The position numbers and the translations under genes were made by a program. Shown here piece by piece: positions 31,143 to 40,605 of a DNA stretch of 64,000 nucleotides. The notes beneath the pieces are model-generated. The model did no database searches, had not been told where the DNA came from, and saw only the letters and a list, made by a program, of their open reading frames with translations. Position 1 is the first letter of the stretch. Every line of letters begins with the position of its first letter. Source of the stretch: DTU036 sp964346475. GTDB lineage: Bacteria > Bacillota > Clostridia > Peptostreptococcales > Acidaminobacteraceae. The stretch is taken from NCBI GenBank assembly GCA_964346475.1, contig CAYFUM010000002.1, positions 1 to 64,000 on the forward strand. The letters are read 5' to 3'.

Positions 31143-31857
31143 CTCGCCTCCTTTCTATTAAAATATCACTAAAGCTTTTTTCTTGATGTAGCAGGACTCT
31201 CTGGTCCTGGGCTAGTTTTAAAAGGGCCAAAAAACTAGCAACGGATTTACCCCTGGGAACATCCTCTATTAGAGATGAAAACTCTAGCCTATCCCTATAA
31301 GAAAGATAGGTGAGGATTTCCTTTTGCTCCACAAATACTGAAAAGCTTTCCCTCTTAAGCCTCTCCTGAAGGAGTTCCTGAGAGCCCTCATCCCAGCGGT
31401 TGAGGAGGTTTTCCATGGCTACTTTTAGCTCTAGAGCCTCAGAAGAAAAATCCAAATTAGCAGGTTTTGGTTTAGGTAGTTGAATTGGCAAATCATCGCT
31501 ATAGATTCTCAGAGGTAACTCCCTAGCTGTAAGAAATTCCCTAGCTTCCTTGACCCTCTGGTATTCAAGGAGCCTGGTTATTAGATAATATCTGGGATCC
31601 TTATCATCCTCTTTGACAGACTCCAGCATATGATCAGGTAGCAAAAGCCTGGATTTAATTTCTAAAAGATAGGCCGCCATGCTAATAAATTCCGCCACCT
31701 CTTCCGAGGGAATTGTCCTGGTCTTCATTTCAAGAAGGAAGCTACCCGTTATCCTGTGGATGGGAATGTTGTAGACATCCACCTTCTCTTTGCTTATAAG
31801 CTCTAAAAGGAGCTCTAAAGGGCCACTAAATTCTTCAAGACTGATATTTAATTCCAC
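31129..31857 (-). CDS. scpA: Segregation and condensation protein A
   Basis: A 242-residue kleisin subunit that bridges SMC heads. The N-terminal part reads EFSGPLELLLELISKEKVDVYNIP, and AAYLLEIKSRLLLPD follows; the C-terminal winged helix includes VASFLALLKLAQDQRVLL. The start is GTG 31857, overlapping the pdp stop by 10 bp, so translational coupling is likely. It overlaps scpB at its end. Confidence 0.94.
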   Translation of the reverse strand: MELNISLEEFSGPLELLLELISKEKVDVYNIPIHRITGSFLLEMKTRTIPSEEVAEFISMAAYLLEIKSRLLLPDHMLESVKEDDKDPRYYLITRLLEYQRVKEAREFLTARELPLRIYSDDLPIQLPKPKPANLDFSSEALELKVAMENLLNRWDEGSQELLQERLKRESFSVFVEQKEILTYLSYRDRLEFSSLIEDVPRGKSVASFLALLKLAQDQRVLLHQEKSFSDILIERRRDGRN

Positions 31858-33170
31858 GCTATATCCCTAATTTCTCCATCTTCCATATAAACAAGAGCCC
31901 TAATAAGCTGGTCCTTGTCGGCTTTTTTACTAGTAATTTTAAAGGCATCTAAGAAGACTTCCCGGCTTTGGGAAAAAACTTCCTCTCGACTAGTTTCTAA
32001 AGTAGCTAATAGCTGACCTTTTTCAATAAAATCACCTATTTTGTGGGGAAGATAAATACCCGCAGTAGGGTCTACTTTCTCCTCTAGTGTACTTCTTCCT
32101 GCCCCTAGTAAAGAGGCAGCCTGGCCTAGCTTTTGTGTATCAAAGCCTTCAATATATCCCTCCCAGGGGCTAAAGACCTCTTCTTTATACTTTGCTCTAG
32201 CCACTTCAAGGTCCTTTCCACCCTGGGCAAGGACCATTTTATCAAATTTATCCATGGCCTCATTATTTAAGAGTTTTTCTTCGGCCAGGCTGTAGGCAGC
32301 TTTATAATTCGAGCTAAGTCCAGTCATAACTAAGAGCTGGGCGGCCAGGGCCAGGGTAAGCTCCTTAAGATCCTCAGGCCCCTGGCCAGACAAAATTTCC
32401 ATAGCTTCAACAACTTCGAGGCCATTACCTATGCTATAGCCCAGAGGCTGCTCCATAGAAGTAACAAGAGCCCTGGTTCTTATACCTGCCCTCTCCCCTA
32501 TAGAAACCATAATCCTGGCTAGATGAAGGGCCTCCTCCATGGTTTTTAAAAAGGCTCCGCTTCCTAGCTTGACATCTAAAAGAATATAGTCACTTCCGGC
32601 AGCTATTTTCTTGCTCATAATACTAGAGGCTATAAGGGCGGGATGGTCTACCGTGGCAGTAACATCTCTTAGGCTGTAGAGGAGTTTGTCCGCAGGCACC
32701 AGGTTTCTTGTCTGAGAAATAATTCCCAGGCCAATATCCTCCACCTGCTTTATAAAGCTCTCCTCGTCTAACTCGGTGCTAAAACCCTCTATCGCTTCCA
32801 ATTTATCTATGGTTCCACCAGTGTGGCCTAGACCCCTACCACTCATCTTTGCCACTCTAAGGCCAAGACTTGCCAGGAGTGGTGCCAGGCAGAGGGTGGT
32901 TTTATCTCCTACCCCTCCAGTGGAATGCTTGTCGACCTTTATACCTTCTATTGATGAAAGATCCAGCCTGTCTCCCGACTCTAACATCTCCATAGTTAAG
33001 TAATAGGTTTCCTCATCATCTAAACCTCGAAGAAAGGCAGCCATAAGCAAGGCTGAAGCCTGATAATCAGGAATTCTCTTCTCTACATAGCCCTGGATGA
33101 AAAACTTTATTTCCTCTCTTGTAAGCTTTCCACCATTTCGCTTTTTATATATAAGATCATAGATTCTCAT
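31848..33170 (-). CDS. pdp: Pyrimidine-nucleoside phosphorylase
   Basis: A 440-residue enzyme that splits uridine, deoxyuridine or thymidine with phosphate. MRIYDLIYKKRNGGKLTREE opens the all-alpha domain, and the phosphate site is KHSTGGVGDKTT; KMSGRGLGHTGGTIDKLE is highly diagnostic. The C-terminal domain has LPHKIGDFIEKGQ. ATG 33170 lies just after the deoB stop. With phosphopentomutase (deoB) it channels nucleoside sugars into central metabolism. Confidence 0.94.
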   Translation of the reverse strand: MRIYDLIYKKRNGGKLTREEIKFFIQGYVEKRIPDYQASALLMAAFLRGLDDEETYYLTMEMLESGDRLDLSSIEGIKVDKHSTGGVGDKTTLCLAPLLASLGLRVAKMSGRGLGHTGGTIDKLEAIEGFSTELDEESFIKQVEDIGLGIISQTRNLVPADKLLYSLRDVTATVDHPALIASSIMSKKIAAGSDYILLDVKLGSGAFLKTMEEALHLARIMVSIGERAGIRTRALVTSMEQPLGYSIGNGLEVVEAMEILSGQGPEDLKELTLALAAQLLVMTGLSSNYKAAYSLAEEKLLNNEAMDKFDKMVLAQGGKDLEVARAKYKEEVFSPWEGYIEGFDTQKLGQAASLLGAGRSTLEEKVDPTAGIYLPHKIGDFIEKGQLLATLETSREEVFSQSREVFLDAFKITSKKADKDQLIRALVYMEDGEIRDIAWN

Positions 33171-33171
33171 T

Positions 33172-34317
33172 TTATACCACACTTCTTCCACGAACTGAGC
33201 CCTGAGCTCCTAGGTAGCTATAGACAGTAGCAGCAATATTATAAAAGCCTTGAAGGGTCCCTAGGTTTCTTGGACTTAATTTCCTTCCATAAACTAAGAG
33301 GGGTGTCCTTTCTCTTGTATGGTCAGTTCCCCTAAAGCCAGGATCATTTCCATGGTCAGCGGTTATTATTAAAAGATCATCCTCTCTTAATTTATCTAGA
33401 ATCTCTGGCAGTCTTTTATCAAAGTCCTCCAGAGCTTGAGCATAACCCTGGGGATTTCTCCTGTGACCAAAGTTAGCATCAAAATCTACAAGGTTTGCAA
33501 AAAGAAGTCCTGAAAAATCCCTATCTAGATTCTCTAGGATTAGATCTACTCCATGCATGTTATTGTCACTGTGATAATCCTCTGTAATACCACGGGCATT
33601 AAAAATATCGGAGATTTTACCAACCCCTATAACATCAAAGTTTTGCTCCTTTAGATGGTCTAAAAGGGTAGCTTCAAAGGGTGAAACAGAAAAATCCCTG
33701 CGATTGGAAGTCCTGACAAAACTTCCCAGCTCTCCAACAAAGGGCCTGGCTATGACCCTAGCTAGGGCATGGGGACCCACCAAGATCTCTCTTGCTATCC
33801 TGCACATATGATAGAGCTCTTCCGGGGGAATTATATCCTCATGAGCCGCTATCTGGAAGACACTATCATTAGAAGTGTAGACTATAGGCTTGCCGGTGCT
33901 TAAGTGCTCACTACCATAGTCTTCTATTACCTGGGTTCCGCTGTAGGGCCTGTTGCAAAGAATCTTTCTACCGATTTTCTCTTCAAATTTATCAATTAAA
34001 TCCTGGGGAAAGCCCTCAGGATAGGTTGGAAAGGCTCGACCAATTTCAAGGCCAGCCATCTCCCAGTGGCCTATAGTGGTGTCCTTGCCCATGGATTTTT
34101 CCACCAGGGCCCCAAAGCTTGCAAGGGGCTGATCCCAGTCCTCTATGTAGTCCACCTTATCAATATTGCCAAGACCCATTTCTATAAGATTATTTATGCT
34201 AGGACCTGTTTTCATAATCGACTTTAAAGTATTAGAACCTTCATCACCAAAGTCCTTGGCATCTGGTGCATAGCCTATACCTAGGGAATCCAGTACAATA
34301 ATTACTACTCTTTTCAC
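33172..34317 (-). CDS. deoB: Phosphopentomutase
   Basis: A 381-residue alkaline-phosphatase-superfamily mutase that interconverts (deoxy)ribose 1- and 5-phosphates. Metal-binding segments are VVIIVLDSLGIGYAPDA, KDTTIGHWEMAG (catalytic Thr) and TADHGNDPGFRGTDHTRE. The start is a GTG at 34317, seven bases after GGGGTG, overlapping the recN stop by 4 bp. It is paired with pdp downstream for nucleoside catabolism. Confidence 0.95.
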   Translation of the reverse strand: MKRVVIIVLDSLGIGYAPDAKDFGDEGSNTLKSIMKTGPSINNLIEMGLGNIDKVDYIEDWDQPLASFGALVEKSMGKDTTIGHWEMAGLEIGRAFPTYPEGFPQDLIDKFEEKIGRKILCNRPYSGTQVIEDYGSEHLSTGKPIVYTSNDSVFQIAAHEDIIPPEELYHMCRIAREILVGPHALARVIARPFVGELGSFVRTSNRRDFSVSPFEATLLDHLKEQNFDVIGVGKISDIFNARGITEDYHSDNNMHGVDLILENLDRDFSGLLFANLVDFDANFGHRRNPQGYAQALEDFDKRLPEILDKLREDDLLIITADHGNDPGFRGTDHTRERTPLLVYGRKLSPRNLGTLQGFYNIAATVYSYLGAQGSVRGRSVV

Positions 34318-35903
34318 TTAATTTCACCCCTTGCCCTTTCTATCATCTTGCCTGCTGTTTCAAAGCTAGATTCATTAAGTTGACCGCTCATCATAATTGC
34401 AAGTTTTTCCTGATGGGCTCTACTATCAAGTTTTAAAGCCCTACTAGTCCCCTGGGACTTTTCCAGATGAAAGTGCTCATCACTAAAGGCTAGAACCTGG
34501 GGCAGATGGCTTATAGCAATAACCTGTCTGTTTTTTGAAAGGCCCTTAATCTGACTAGCTACTTGGTGGGCTACCTTGCCAGAAATTCCAGAATCTATCT
34601 CATCGAAGATCATTATCTCTCTTCCCTTAGAGATGCTCTTTAGAGCCAGCATTAGTCTACTCATCTCTCCACCAGAAAGCACGCTAGCCATGGGTCTTAG
34701 AGGCCCCCTATTCATAGAAGTTAGAAAGCTCATTCTATAGTGGCCCTGGCTAAAGGGGTAGTCTTCACTCCTCTTTTCAACCTTGAGCTCAAAGGAAGAA
34801 TCTGGAAGCTCAAGAAAGCTAAGCACGGCCCTCAGCTCTTCACTCATCTTCTTAAAAACCCTCTTTGATAGTTCCACTAGCTCATCAGAAACCTTTAAAT
34901 ATTTCTTAAAGGCTGCCTTCTGCTCCCTGATAAGCTCCTTTCTTAACTCATCCTGTCTCTTATCTCTATCTAGAATTTTTTCAATATGAGCCCTATACTC
35001 TAGGATTTCTTCTAAGTTTCTTTGATATTTTTTTCTTGCCTCACTAAGCTCAAGAAATCTATTCTCCTTTTCAATAAGCAGGCTCTCATCAATATCCAGG
35101 CTATAGAGGCTGTCCCTAATTTGGTCTCTTATATCCTCTAACTCGTAATTTATATTTTTTAGTCTATCTAGAAGCTCTTCCTGTTTACCATAGTGCTCAA
35201 GTGAGGAGATTCTATCCTCCAGCTGGTAGAGACTGGGTAGTGCTCCATCATCGATAAGGCCAAGGGAGGCTTCAAGGCCGAGGAGGATCTCCCTGCTGTG
35301 GAGGATCTCATCAAAACCTTCCTCCAAGCTCCTATCCTCCTCTAGTCTTATATCAAGCCTAGTTAGCTCCTTTAACTGGGCCTCTAAAGCCTCCTTCTCC
35401 AAGGCAGATAGGTCTCGAGTAATGGAAAGTTCCTGGCTAGCTGCCTCGTAGCTTCTCTTATACTCTGAAATCTCTTCTAGTAGCTTTGAAACCTCATCAC
35501 CTGCATAGTCAAAGAGGAGCTTTTGCTGATTGGCCCCGTGTAATAGCAGGGAGTCATCCCTCTGACCATAAAAATCAACTAAGGGTCCAAAGGTTTCCCT
35601 AACAGTATTCAGATTAACCAGTTCTCCATTTATACGAGAAAGACTCCTGCCTGATGGAAAAATTTCTCTGCTTAGTGCTAGGATATCCTTGTCATCTTCA
35701 TAGACCAGCTCAAAGTAGGCTTTTTTTTCAGGGTCCCTTAGATCCTCTCTGGAGACACTCTGTCCCAGTAGTATTCTCAAACCCTCCAAAAGTACACTTT
35801 TTCCTGAACCTGTCTCACCTGTGATTACATTAAAACCTGGAGAAAACTCCAGGTGGAGGTCCTCCAGTAGTAGATAATTTCTTAGACTAAGTTCTTTAAG
35901 CAT
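34314..35903 (-). CDS. recN: DNA repair protein RecN
   Basis: A 529-residue SMC-like ATPase for double-strand-break repair. Walker A is ITGETGSGKSVLLEGL, the signature SVLSGGEMSRLMLALK and Walker B MIFDEIDSGISGKVA. The middle is a long coiled coil (about 150-350), slightly short for the family (usually 550-580). It sits between dxs and deoB with 2- to 4-bp junctions. I saw no LexA box directly upstream, so SOS induction is not evident here. Confidence 0.95.
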   Translation of the reverse strand: MLKELSLRNYLLLEDLHLEFSPGFNVITGETGSGKSVLLEGLRILLGQSVSREDLRDPEKKAYFELVYEDDKDILALSREIFPSGRSLSRINGELVNLNTVRETFGPLVDFYGQRDDSLLLHGANQQKLLFDYAGDEVSKLLEEISEYKRSYEAASQELSITRDLSALEKEALEAQLKELTRLDIRLEEDRSLEEGFDEILHSREILLGLEASLGLIDDGALPSLYQLEDRISSLEHYGKQEELLDRLKNINYELEDIRDQIRDSLYSLDIDESLLIEKENRFLELSEARKKYQRNLEEILEYRAHIEKILDRDKRQDELRKELIREQKAAFKKYLKVSDELVELSKRVFKKMSEELRAVLSFLELPDSSFELKVEKRSEDYPFSQGHYRMSFLTSMNRGPLRPMASVLSGGEMSRLMLALKSISKGREIMIFDEIDSGISGKVAHQVASQIKGLSKNRQVIAISHLPQVLAFSDEHFHLEKSQGTSRALKLDSRAHQEKLAIMMSGQLNESSFETAGKMIERARGEIK

Positions 35904-35905
35904 AC

Positions 35906-37687
35906 TTATCCTTTTAATATTTCTTCTAGGGATTTACTATCTAGGCCCTGGGATTTTTTAAGTTCCTCTGGACTACCCTGCTCTAAAAAACCATCCTCTA
36001 GAGTTAGAGCCACTATATCAAAACTTGCCCCTAACTGTTGGGCCAGGCTGCCTGTATATATGTTTTCCTCTATGACATAGACCTTTTCATAGTTTTTAAA
36101 TAAGTCTTCTAACTTTTTATAGTCAATGGGAAGGACTACCCTATGATTGTAAAGGTCAAAGCCCAGTTTTTCCTGGAGTCCTAGGAGGCTTTCCATCATA
36201 GAACCATAGCTGACGACAAGTTTCTTTCCATCTCCTGGATAGAGGATGTTTTCTCTTACCCTACCTGGATCTTCCTTAAGGTCGGGACAAGCTCCTCTGG
36301 GATACTTAATAGCAAGTGGCCCCTGGACCTTTACGCTCTCTTCCAGCATGGCCTCCAGTTCATTTTTATCCATGGGTGCCCAAAGCTCCATATTTGGAAC
36401 TATACTTAAAAATGAGGTGTCATAGATACCCTGATGGGTTTCTCCATCGGCTCCTACAATACCACTCCTGTCAATACAGAGGACCACAGGTGCCCTATGA
36501 AGGGCCATATCATGTATCATCTGGTCAAAGCCCCTTTGCAAAAAGGTAGAATAAATAGCCAGATAGGGCTTGAGGCCAGCCAGAGCCATGGAGCTAGCCA
36601 TGGTTATGGCAGATTCCTCGGCAATACCAACATCTATAAGCTGATCGGGAAGTTCCCTTTGAAAGCTATCCAAGCCAGTTCCCTGGACCATGGCTGCTGT
36701 TATTGCAAAAATTCTAGAATCCTCCCTGGCTATGGAAAGAAGTTTTCTTCCAAAAACTGCACTAAAATCATTTTTTTCCTTATCTACTAATTCCTGACTA
36801 GCATCAAAACTACCAACACCATGGTAGAGGCTGGGATTAGCCTCGGCATAACCATAGCCCTTACCTTTTTTGGTATGGACGTGAAGGACAGTGGGACCCT
36901 GGTAGTCTTTGATAAGCTCCATGGTTTCAATGAGCTCTTCCAGATTGTGGCCATCAACTGGACCATAGTATCTCAACCCCATCTCATCAAAGAGGGTCGA
37001 TGTCATGACCATTTGCCTGAGGTTTCTCTTGAGTCTGGCAAGGCCCTTTTGAAGTCCTGGGCCTAACTGGGGTGCAAGCCTTGTCTTTGCTGCCAGATAA
37101 AGGGGGCTATTTCTTATATGATCAAGCTTTTTAGCTATGGCTCCTACATTGTGGCCTATACTCATCTCATTATCATTTAAGATAATCATGGCTTTTTCTC
37201 CTCGGGCACCCAGAATATTCATAGCCTCAAAGGCCATTCCACCCCCCAAAGCGCCATCACCAATAACTGCTATGTGATAGTTGTCCTTACCCTGAGCCCT
37301 GTCAGCCAGAATAAAACCCATAAGGGCTGAGAGGGAGGTTGTTGCATGGCCTGCGCCAAAGCAGTCATAGGGGCTCTCATGACATTTTAAAAAGCCACTA
37401 ATACCACCAAACTGCCTTATGGTATCCATCCTGTCTCTTCTGCCAGTAATTATCTTGTGGGTATAGGTCTGGTGACCAACATCCCATACAATCCTATCCT
37501 CTGGTGCATTGAAGACTTTATGCAGGGCCAGGGTTAATTCCACAGAACCAAGATTCGATGAAAGATGGCCCCCTGTTCTCTCCAAGGTAGCTATAATAAA
37601 GCTTCGTATCTGGGCTGCCAGGACTTCCATTTCAATAACAGATAACTTCTTTAGGTCCTCTGGGCTATTAATTTTAGAAAGTAGCAT
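35906..37687 (-). CDS. dxs: 1-deoxy-D-xylulose-5-phosphate synthase
   Basis: First enzyme of the MEP isoprenoid pathway, condensing pyruvate and glyceraldehyde 3-phosphate with TPP. The 593-residue protein shows HLSSNLGSVELTLALH, WDVGHQTYTHKIITGR, the TPP motif GDGALGGGMAFEAMN and the transketolase-like pyrimidine domain DVGIAEESAITMASSMALAG. ATG 37687 shares one base with the ispA stop. Together with ispA upstream and ispH elsewhere in the window it shows MEP-based isoprenoid synthesis. Confidence 0.96.
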   Translation of the reverse strand: MLLSKINSPEDLKKLSVIEMEVLAAQIRSFIIATLERTGGHLSSNLGSVELTLALHKVFNAPEDRIVWDVGHQTYTHKIITGRRDRMDTIRQFGGISGFLKCHESPYDCFGAGHATTSLSALMGFILADRAQGKDNYHIAVIGDGALGGGMAFEAMNILGARGEKAMIILNDNEMSIGHNVGAIAKKLDHIRNSPLYLAAKTRLAPQLGPGLQKGLARLKRNLRQMVMTSTLFDEMGLRYYGPVDGHNLEELIETMELIKDYQGPTVLHVHTKKGKGYGYAEANPSLYHGVGSFDASQELVDKEKNDFSAVFGRKLLSIAREDSRIFAITAAMVQGTGLDSFQRELPDQLIDVGIAEESAITMASSMALAGLKPYLAIYSTFLQRGFDQMIHDMALHRAPVVLCIDRSGIVGADGETHQGIYDTSFLSIVPNMELWAPMDKNELEAMLEESVKVQGPLAIKYPRGACPDLKEDPGRVRENILYPGDGKKLVVSYGSMMESLLGLQEKLGFDLYNHRVVLPIDYKKLEDLFKNYEKVYVIEENIYTGSLAQQLGASFDIVALTLEDGFLEQGSPEELKKSQGLDSKSLEEILKG

Positions 37688-38535
37688 CAGTAACTCCTCT
37701 CTAGTAATCCTTTATAATAGTCAGTCAGTACTGGGTCTTGACTTAGGTGTTTTAGTCTATTTAGAATACTTGTTTTTAATAAATCATAGTCCTCCTGGGC
37801 CCTATCATAGCCTAGGAGCTGGACGTAGGAGTTCTTCATACTTTTTTCATCCTTACCTGGGGTCTTACCCAGGATTTCACTGGTGGAATCCATATCAAGA
37901 AGATCATCCTTTATTTGAAAAGCCAAGCCCAGTTCAAGGCCCAGTTCCTTCCAGGCCCCTACCCTAGCTTCATCTAGGCCCCCCTTTATGGCGGCAGCCT
38001 CTAAGGGATGTGCAAGTAGCTTGCCAGTCTTGTTAGAAAGCATTTGAAGAACCAGGTCCTTGTCCATGGATTTTCCCTCATAGCTAAGGTCCAGCATCTG
38101 GCCAAAGATCATGCCCTGATCACCTGCTGCCTTAGCCAGCTTTCTTGCAAGTTCAAGATAAACCTGATCTTTCTTAGCTAACTCAAAGGACCACTCATAG
38201 GCAAGGTTTAAAAGGCCATCACCGGCCAAAATAGCCAGAGCTTCACCATAAACCATGTGGTTAGTGGGTTTTCCCCTTCTTAGGACGTCATCATCCATGG
38301 CGGGAAGATCATCATGTATAAGAGAGTAGCAGTGGATCATTTCGATGATGGCGCTATAGTCATAATCAAGTTCACCCAGAGATCCAAAACTCTCCAGTTG
38401 CCTTAAATAAAGCTGACCTCTGACCCTCTTACCGCCGGAAAGAGCTGAATAGGCCATGGCTTCCTGAAGCCTTGAATCCTTAGCCCTAAAGATAATTTTT
38501 TCAAGACTTGAGTCAATTTTATTTTTGTAGGGCAT
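37687..38535 (-). CDS. ispA: Farnesyl diphosphate synthase (polyprenyl synthetase)
   Basis: A 282-residue trans-prenyltransferase. The first Asp-rich motif is DDLPAMDDDVLRRGKPTNH and the second is FQIKDDLLDM. The small residue pattern around the first motif fits FPP synthase of the bacterial IspA type. ATG 38535 follows GAGGAC and overlaps xseB by 17 bp; an in-frame TTG five codons earlier coincides with the ribosome site and is rejected. It is in the usual xseA-xseB-ispA-dxs order. Confidence 0.94.
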   Translation of the reverse strand: MPYKNKIDSSLEKIIFRAKDSRLQEAMAYSALSGGKRVRGQLYLRQLESFGSLGELDYDYSAIIEMIHCYSLIHDDLPAMDDDVLRRGKPTNHMVYGEALAILAGDGLLNLAYEWSFELAKKDQVYLELARKLAKAAGDQGMIFGQMLDLSYEGKSMDKDLVLQMLSNKTGKLLAHPLEAAAIKGGLDEARVGAWKELGLELGLAFQIKDDLLDMDSTSEILGKTPGKDEKSMKNSYVQLLGYDRAQEDYDLLKTSILNRLKHLSQDPVLTDYYKGLLERSY

Positions 38536-38692
38536 TGAAATCGTCCTCAATATTCTTATAATAATCCTGAAGCTCCTTGTAGAGCACCATGGCCTCCTTA
38601 TAAAGTTCTAGAGCCTGGTCTAACTCAGGAGTTTTACTTAGCTTTTCTTCTATTTCCTCTAAACGCAGGATTTTTTTACTATAGTCCTTCAT
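38519..38692 (-). CDS. xseB: Exodeoxyribonuclease VII small subunit
   Basis: A 57-residue protein, short enough to be missed. It runs from ATG 38692 to the TAA at 38519-38521. The sequence includes RLEEIEEKLSKTPELDQALE and LYKEAMVLYKELQDYY, the helical pattern of the exonuclease VII small subunit (usually 60-80 residues). It overlaps the xseA stop by 4 bp and the ispA start by 17 bp, exactly where xseB is expected. Confidence 0.93.
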   Translation of the reverse strand: MKDYSKKILRLEEIEEKLSKTPELDQALELYKEAMVLYKELQDYYKNIEDDFNALQK

Positions 38693-39849
38693 GATATCTC
38701 AACTTTCTCTATGCCATCATAGAAGTGTAATTCAGCCGGTCCTGGAACTAGCTGGCCTCTTCTTCTTACCCAGCCCTCCTGCTTAATAGCAACATAACCC
38801 CTTTTTAATATTTCTTCTGGATTATAAGCCTGGATTTTCTGAAAGAGCTCTTCTAGCCTCCTTTTATCATTATCAAGTCTTTTATTAAAGGAAAGGCTAA
38901 CTTCCCTAAGAAGTTCTTCAATTCTCCTCTGGTCATTAACCATACGATGCTCAAAGTGGATATTCATCCTATCCATGAGACTAGCTATTCTCAATCTTCT
39001 CTTGTCAAGCTCCAGGAGGAGGTTTCTGCCCGAATATTCGAGTCTAGACATAATTCCATCGGCTAGCCTTAAAACCTCTTCTGAGGCCATTTCAGCTGCC
39101 TGAGACGGAGTAGCTCCCCGGGCATCACAGACCAGTTCTGCCAGGGTAAAGTCTATTTCATGGCCTATGGCACAGAGGCTGGGGATCTCTAGATTAGCCA
39201 GGGCAAGGCAGAGGCTCTCATCATTAAAAACCGACAGATCCTCATAACTTCCTCCACCTCTAGTTAAAACTAAAAGATCAGCTTCGATATTTTCCAGGCT
39301 ATCCATTATTGATGAAACTGCCCCACTGCCCTGGACAGTTATAGGATAGAGTACTACCTCACAAAAGGGGTTTCTTTCACTAAATATTTTCATAAAGTCT
39401 TCATAGGCTGCTCCCGTCGGTGAAGTTAGTAGAGCTATTTTTTCCGGTAGCCTGGGAAGGTTTTTTTTCCTTTCAGGGTCCAAAAGACCCAGCTGCGAAA
39501 ATCTATCTCTAAGCTCTAGAAAGGCCTTTAGTAGCTCGCCCTCACCCAGGGGCTCCACCCTTTGTACATAAAATTGCAGCCTTCCTGTTTTTTCATAAAA
39601 GGAAACGCTGCCCCTTAGTAGTACCCTGTCTCCCTCCTGGAAGTCATAGGGGTTATTTGCCACACTAGAGCGATACATTACACAATCAATCGAAGAATAG
39701 TGGTCCTTTATATTGAAGTAATAATGGCCGCTGCCATGGCGAGTAAGCCTGCCAATTTCCGCCTCCACCTCTATCTTATTTAATCGGGGCGACAGGGCCA
39801 GCTCTCTGGAAATAAGCATATTTAATTGGGATACACTAATCCTATCCAT
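38689..39849 (-). CDS. xseA: Exodeoxyribonuclease VII large subunit
   Basis: A 386-residue catalytic subunit that degrades single-stranded DNA. An N-terminal OB-fold (VEAEIGRLTRHGSGHYYFNI) precedes the catalytic core with TSPTGAAYEDFMKIFSERNP and LTRGGGSYEDLSVFNDE, and GHEIDFTLAELVCDARGATP. A coiled coil follows (about 265-350). It overlaps nusB by 8 bp and xseB by 4 bp. Confidence 0.95.
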   Translation of the reverse strand: MDRISVSQLNMLISRELALSPRLNKIEVEAEIGRLTRHGSGHYYFNIKDHYSSIDCVMYRSSVANNPYDFQEGDRVLLRGSVSFYEKTGRLQFYVQRVEPLGEGELLKAFLELRDRFSQLGLLDPERKKNLPRLPEKIALLTSPTGAAYEDFMKIFSERNPFCEVVLYPITVQGSGAVSSIMDSLENIEADLLVLTRGGGSYEDLSVFNDESLCLALANLEIPSLCAIGHEIDFTLAELVCDARGATPSQAAEMASEEVLRLADGIMSRLEYSGRNLLLELDKRRLRIASLMDRMNIHFEHRMVNDQRRIEELLREVSLSFNKRLDNDKRRLEELFQKIQAYNPEEILKRGYVAIKQEGWVRRRGQLVPGPAELHFYDGIEKVEIS

Positions 39850-40237
39850 GACTTACCACACTACCTAATATACCATTAATAAAGGAAGCAGAATCTGGGC
39901 TGGAATATACCTTGGATAGTTCCATGGCTTCATTAATGGAAACCTCCTTTGGTATATCATCCAAAAAAAGAATTTCCGCTGTAGCCAGTCTAAGCAGGGC
40001 TAGATCTACCTTGTTCATCCTATCCACAGGCCATTTGAGGGAAAATCCATTCAGCAGGTCATCAATTTTAGGAAGATTTTCAGCCAAGGATTTTAAAAGA
40101 TCATGGGCATAATGTAACTCCCTCTCCTGCTTTATTTCATCAAAAATATAGTCAGTAAAAATACCCGGTAAATTGTCCTGGATCTCACAGGCATAGATCC
40201 ACTGCATTAACCTACGCCTGGTGGCCCTTCTAGTCAT
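39842..40237 (-). CDS. nusB: Transcription antitermination factor NusB
   Basis: A 131-residue helical factor that binds boxA RNA with NusE for rRNA antitermination. MTRRATRRRLMQWIYACEIQ opens it, with AEILFLDDIPKEVSINEAMELSKVYSSPDSASFINGIL (partly quoted: VSINEAMELSKVY, FINGIL) near the C-terminus. ATG 40237 overlaps the stop of the Asp23-like gene by 8 bp; a TTG two codons earlier is less likely. Confidence 0.94.
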   Translation of the reverse strand: MTRRATRRRLMQWIYACEIQDNLPGIFTDYIFDEIKQERELHYAHDLLKSLAENLPKIDDLLNGFSLKWPVDRMNKVDLALLRLATAEILFLDDIPKEVSINEAMELSKVYSSPDSASFINGILGSVVSHG

Positions 40238-40577
40238 TAGCAATTCCTACAATTCGAATATTAACCTTGGCTATCTTAATTTCAAGCATACTTTCCAGGG
40301 CATTTTTTACCTTCTCCTGAATTTTAAAGCTAATATCAGAAACCTTAAAGCCCTTGAGAATCGTCACATTCAGCGTAATACCCAGAACCTCATTTTCATC
40401 TTCAAAACTGATTCCTCTTTGAGGATTCTTCTTTAAGAAGTTTAAGATTTGACTGGGGGCATCAGGTTCTATTAATATAACCCCTTCTATTTCCTTGACA
40501 GCTAAGCTAACTAAATCCTTAATTGCATCCTGACCTATGCTTACTGTGCCGTACTTCATTGTCATAACTTTTTCCAT
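40230..40577 (-). CDS. Asp23/Gls24 family envelope stress protein
   Basis: A 115-residue cytoplasmic protein of the Asp23 family (YqhY-like), common upstream of nusB in Firmicutes. It shows YGTVSIGQDAIKDLVSLAVKEIEG near the start and the paired pattern KIAKVNIRIVGI at the end. Family members affect envelope stress or fatty-acid synthesis balance; the exact role here is unknown. ATG 40577 follows GGAGG. It is the first gene of a 13-gene minus-strand run ending with mnmM, behind an extended -10 promoter. Confidence 0.9.
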   Translation of the reverse strand: MEKVMTMKYGTVSIGQDAIKDLVSLAVKEIEGVILIEPDAPSQILNFLKKNPQRGISFEDENEVLGITLNVTILKGFKVSDISFKIQEKVKNALESMLEIKIAKVNIRIVGIAND

Positions 40578-40596
40578 AAATTCCTCCACTAATCGA

Positions 40597-40605
40597 ATTA
40601 TACCA
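40597..40605 (-). promoter_or_regulatory. Extended -10 promoter of the asp23-nusB-xseA... run
   Basis: Minus-strand TGGTATAAT, an extended -10 immediately after the T-run of the upstream terminator. No good -35 can be expected because that space is the terminator stem (TGGAAG at the right distance). The start would be about 12 bases before the ribosome site. Confidence 0.6.

Noticed and set aside
35904..36000. LexA box sought upstream of recN
   Set aside because: recN follows dxs by 2 bp, and no GAAC-N4-GTTC match was seen near its start.
36316..36790. Plus-strand open frames inside dxs
   Set aside because: Antisense shadows of a strongly conserved enzyme, with no ribosome site and no family signal.
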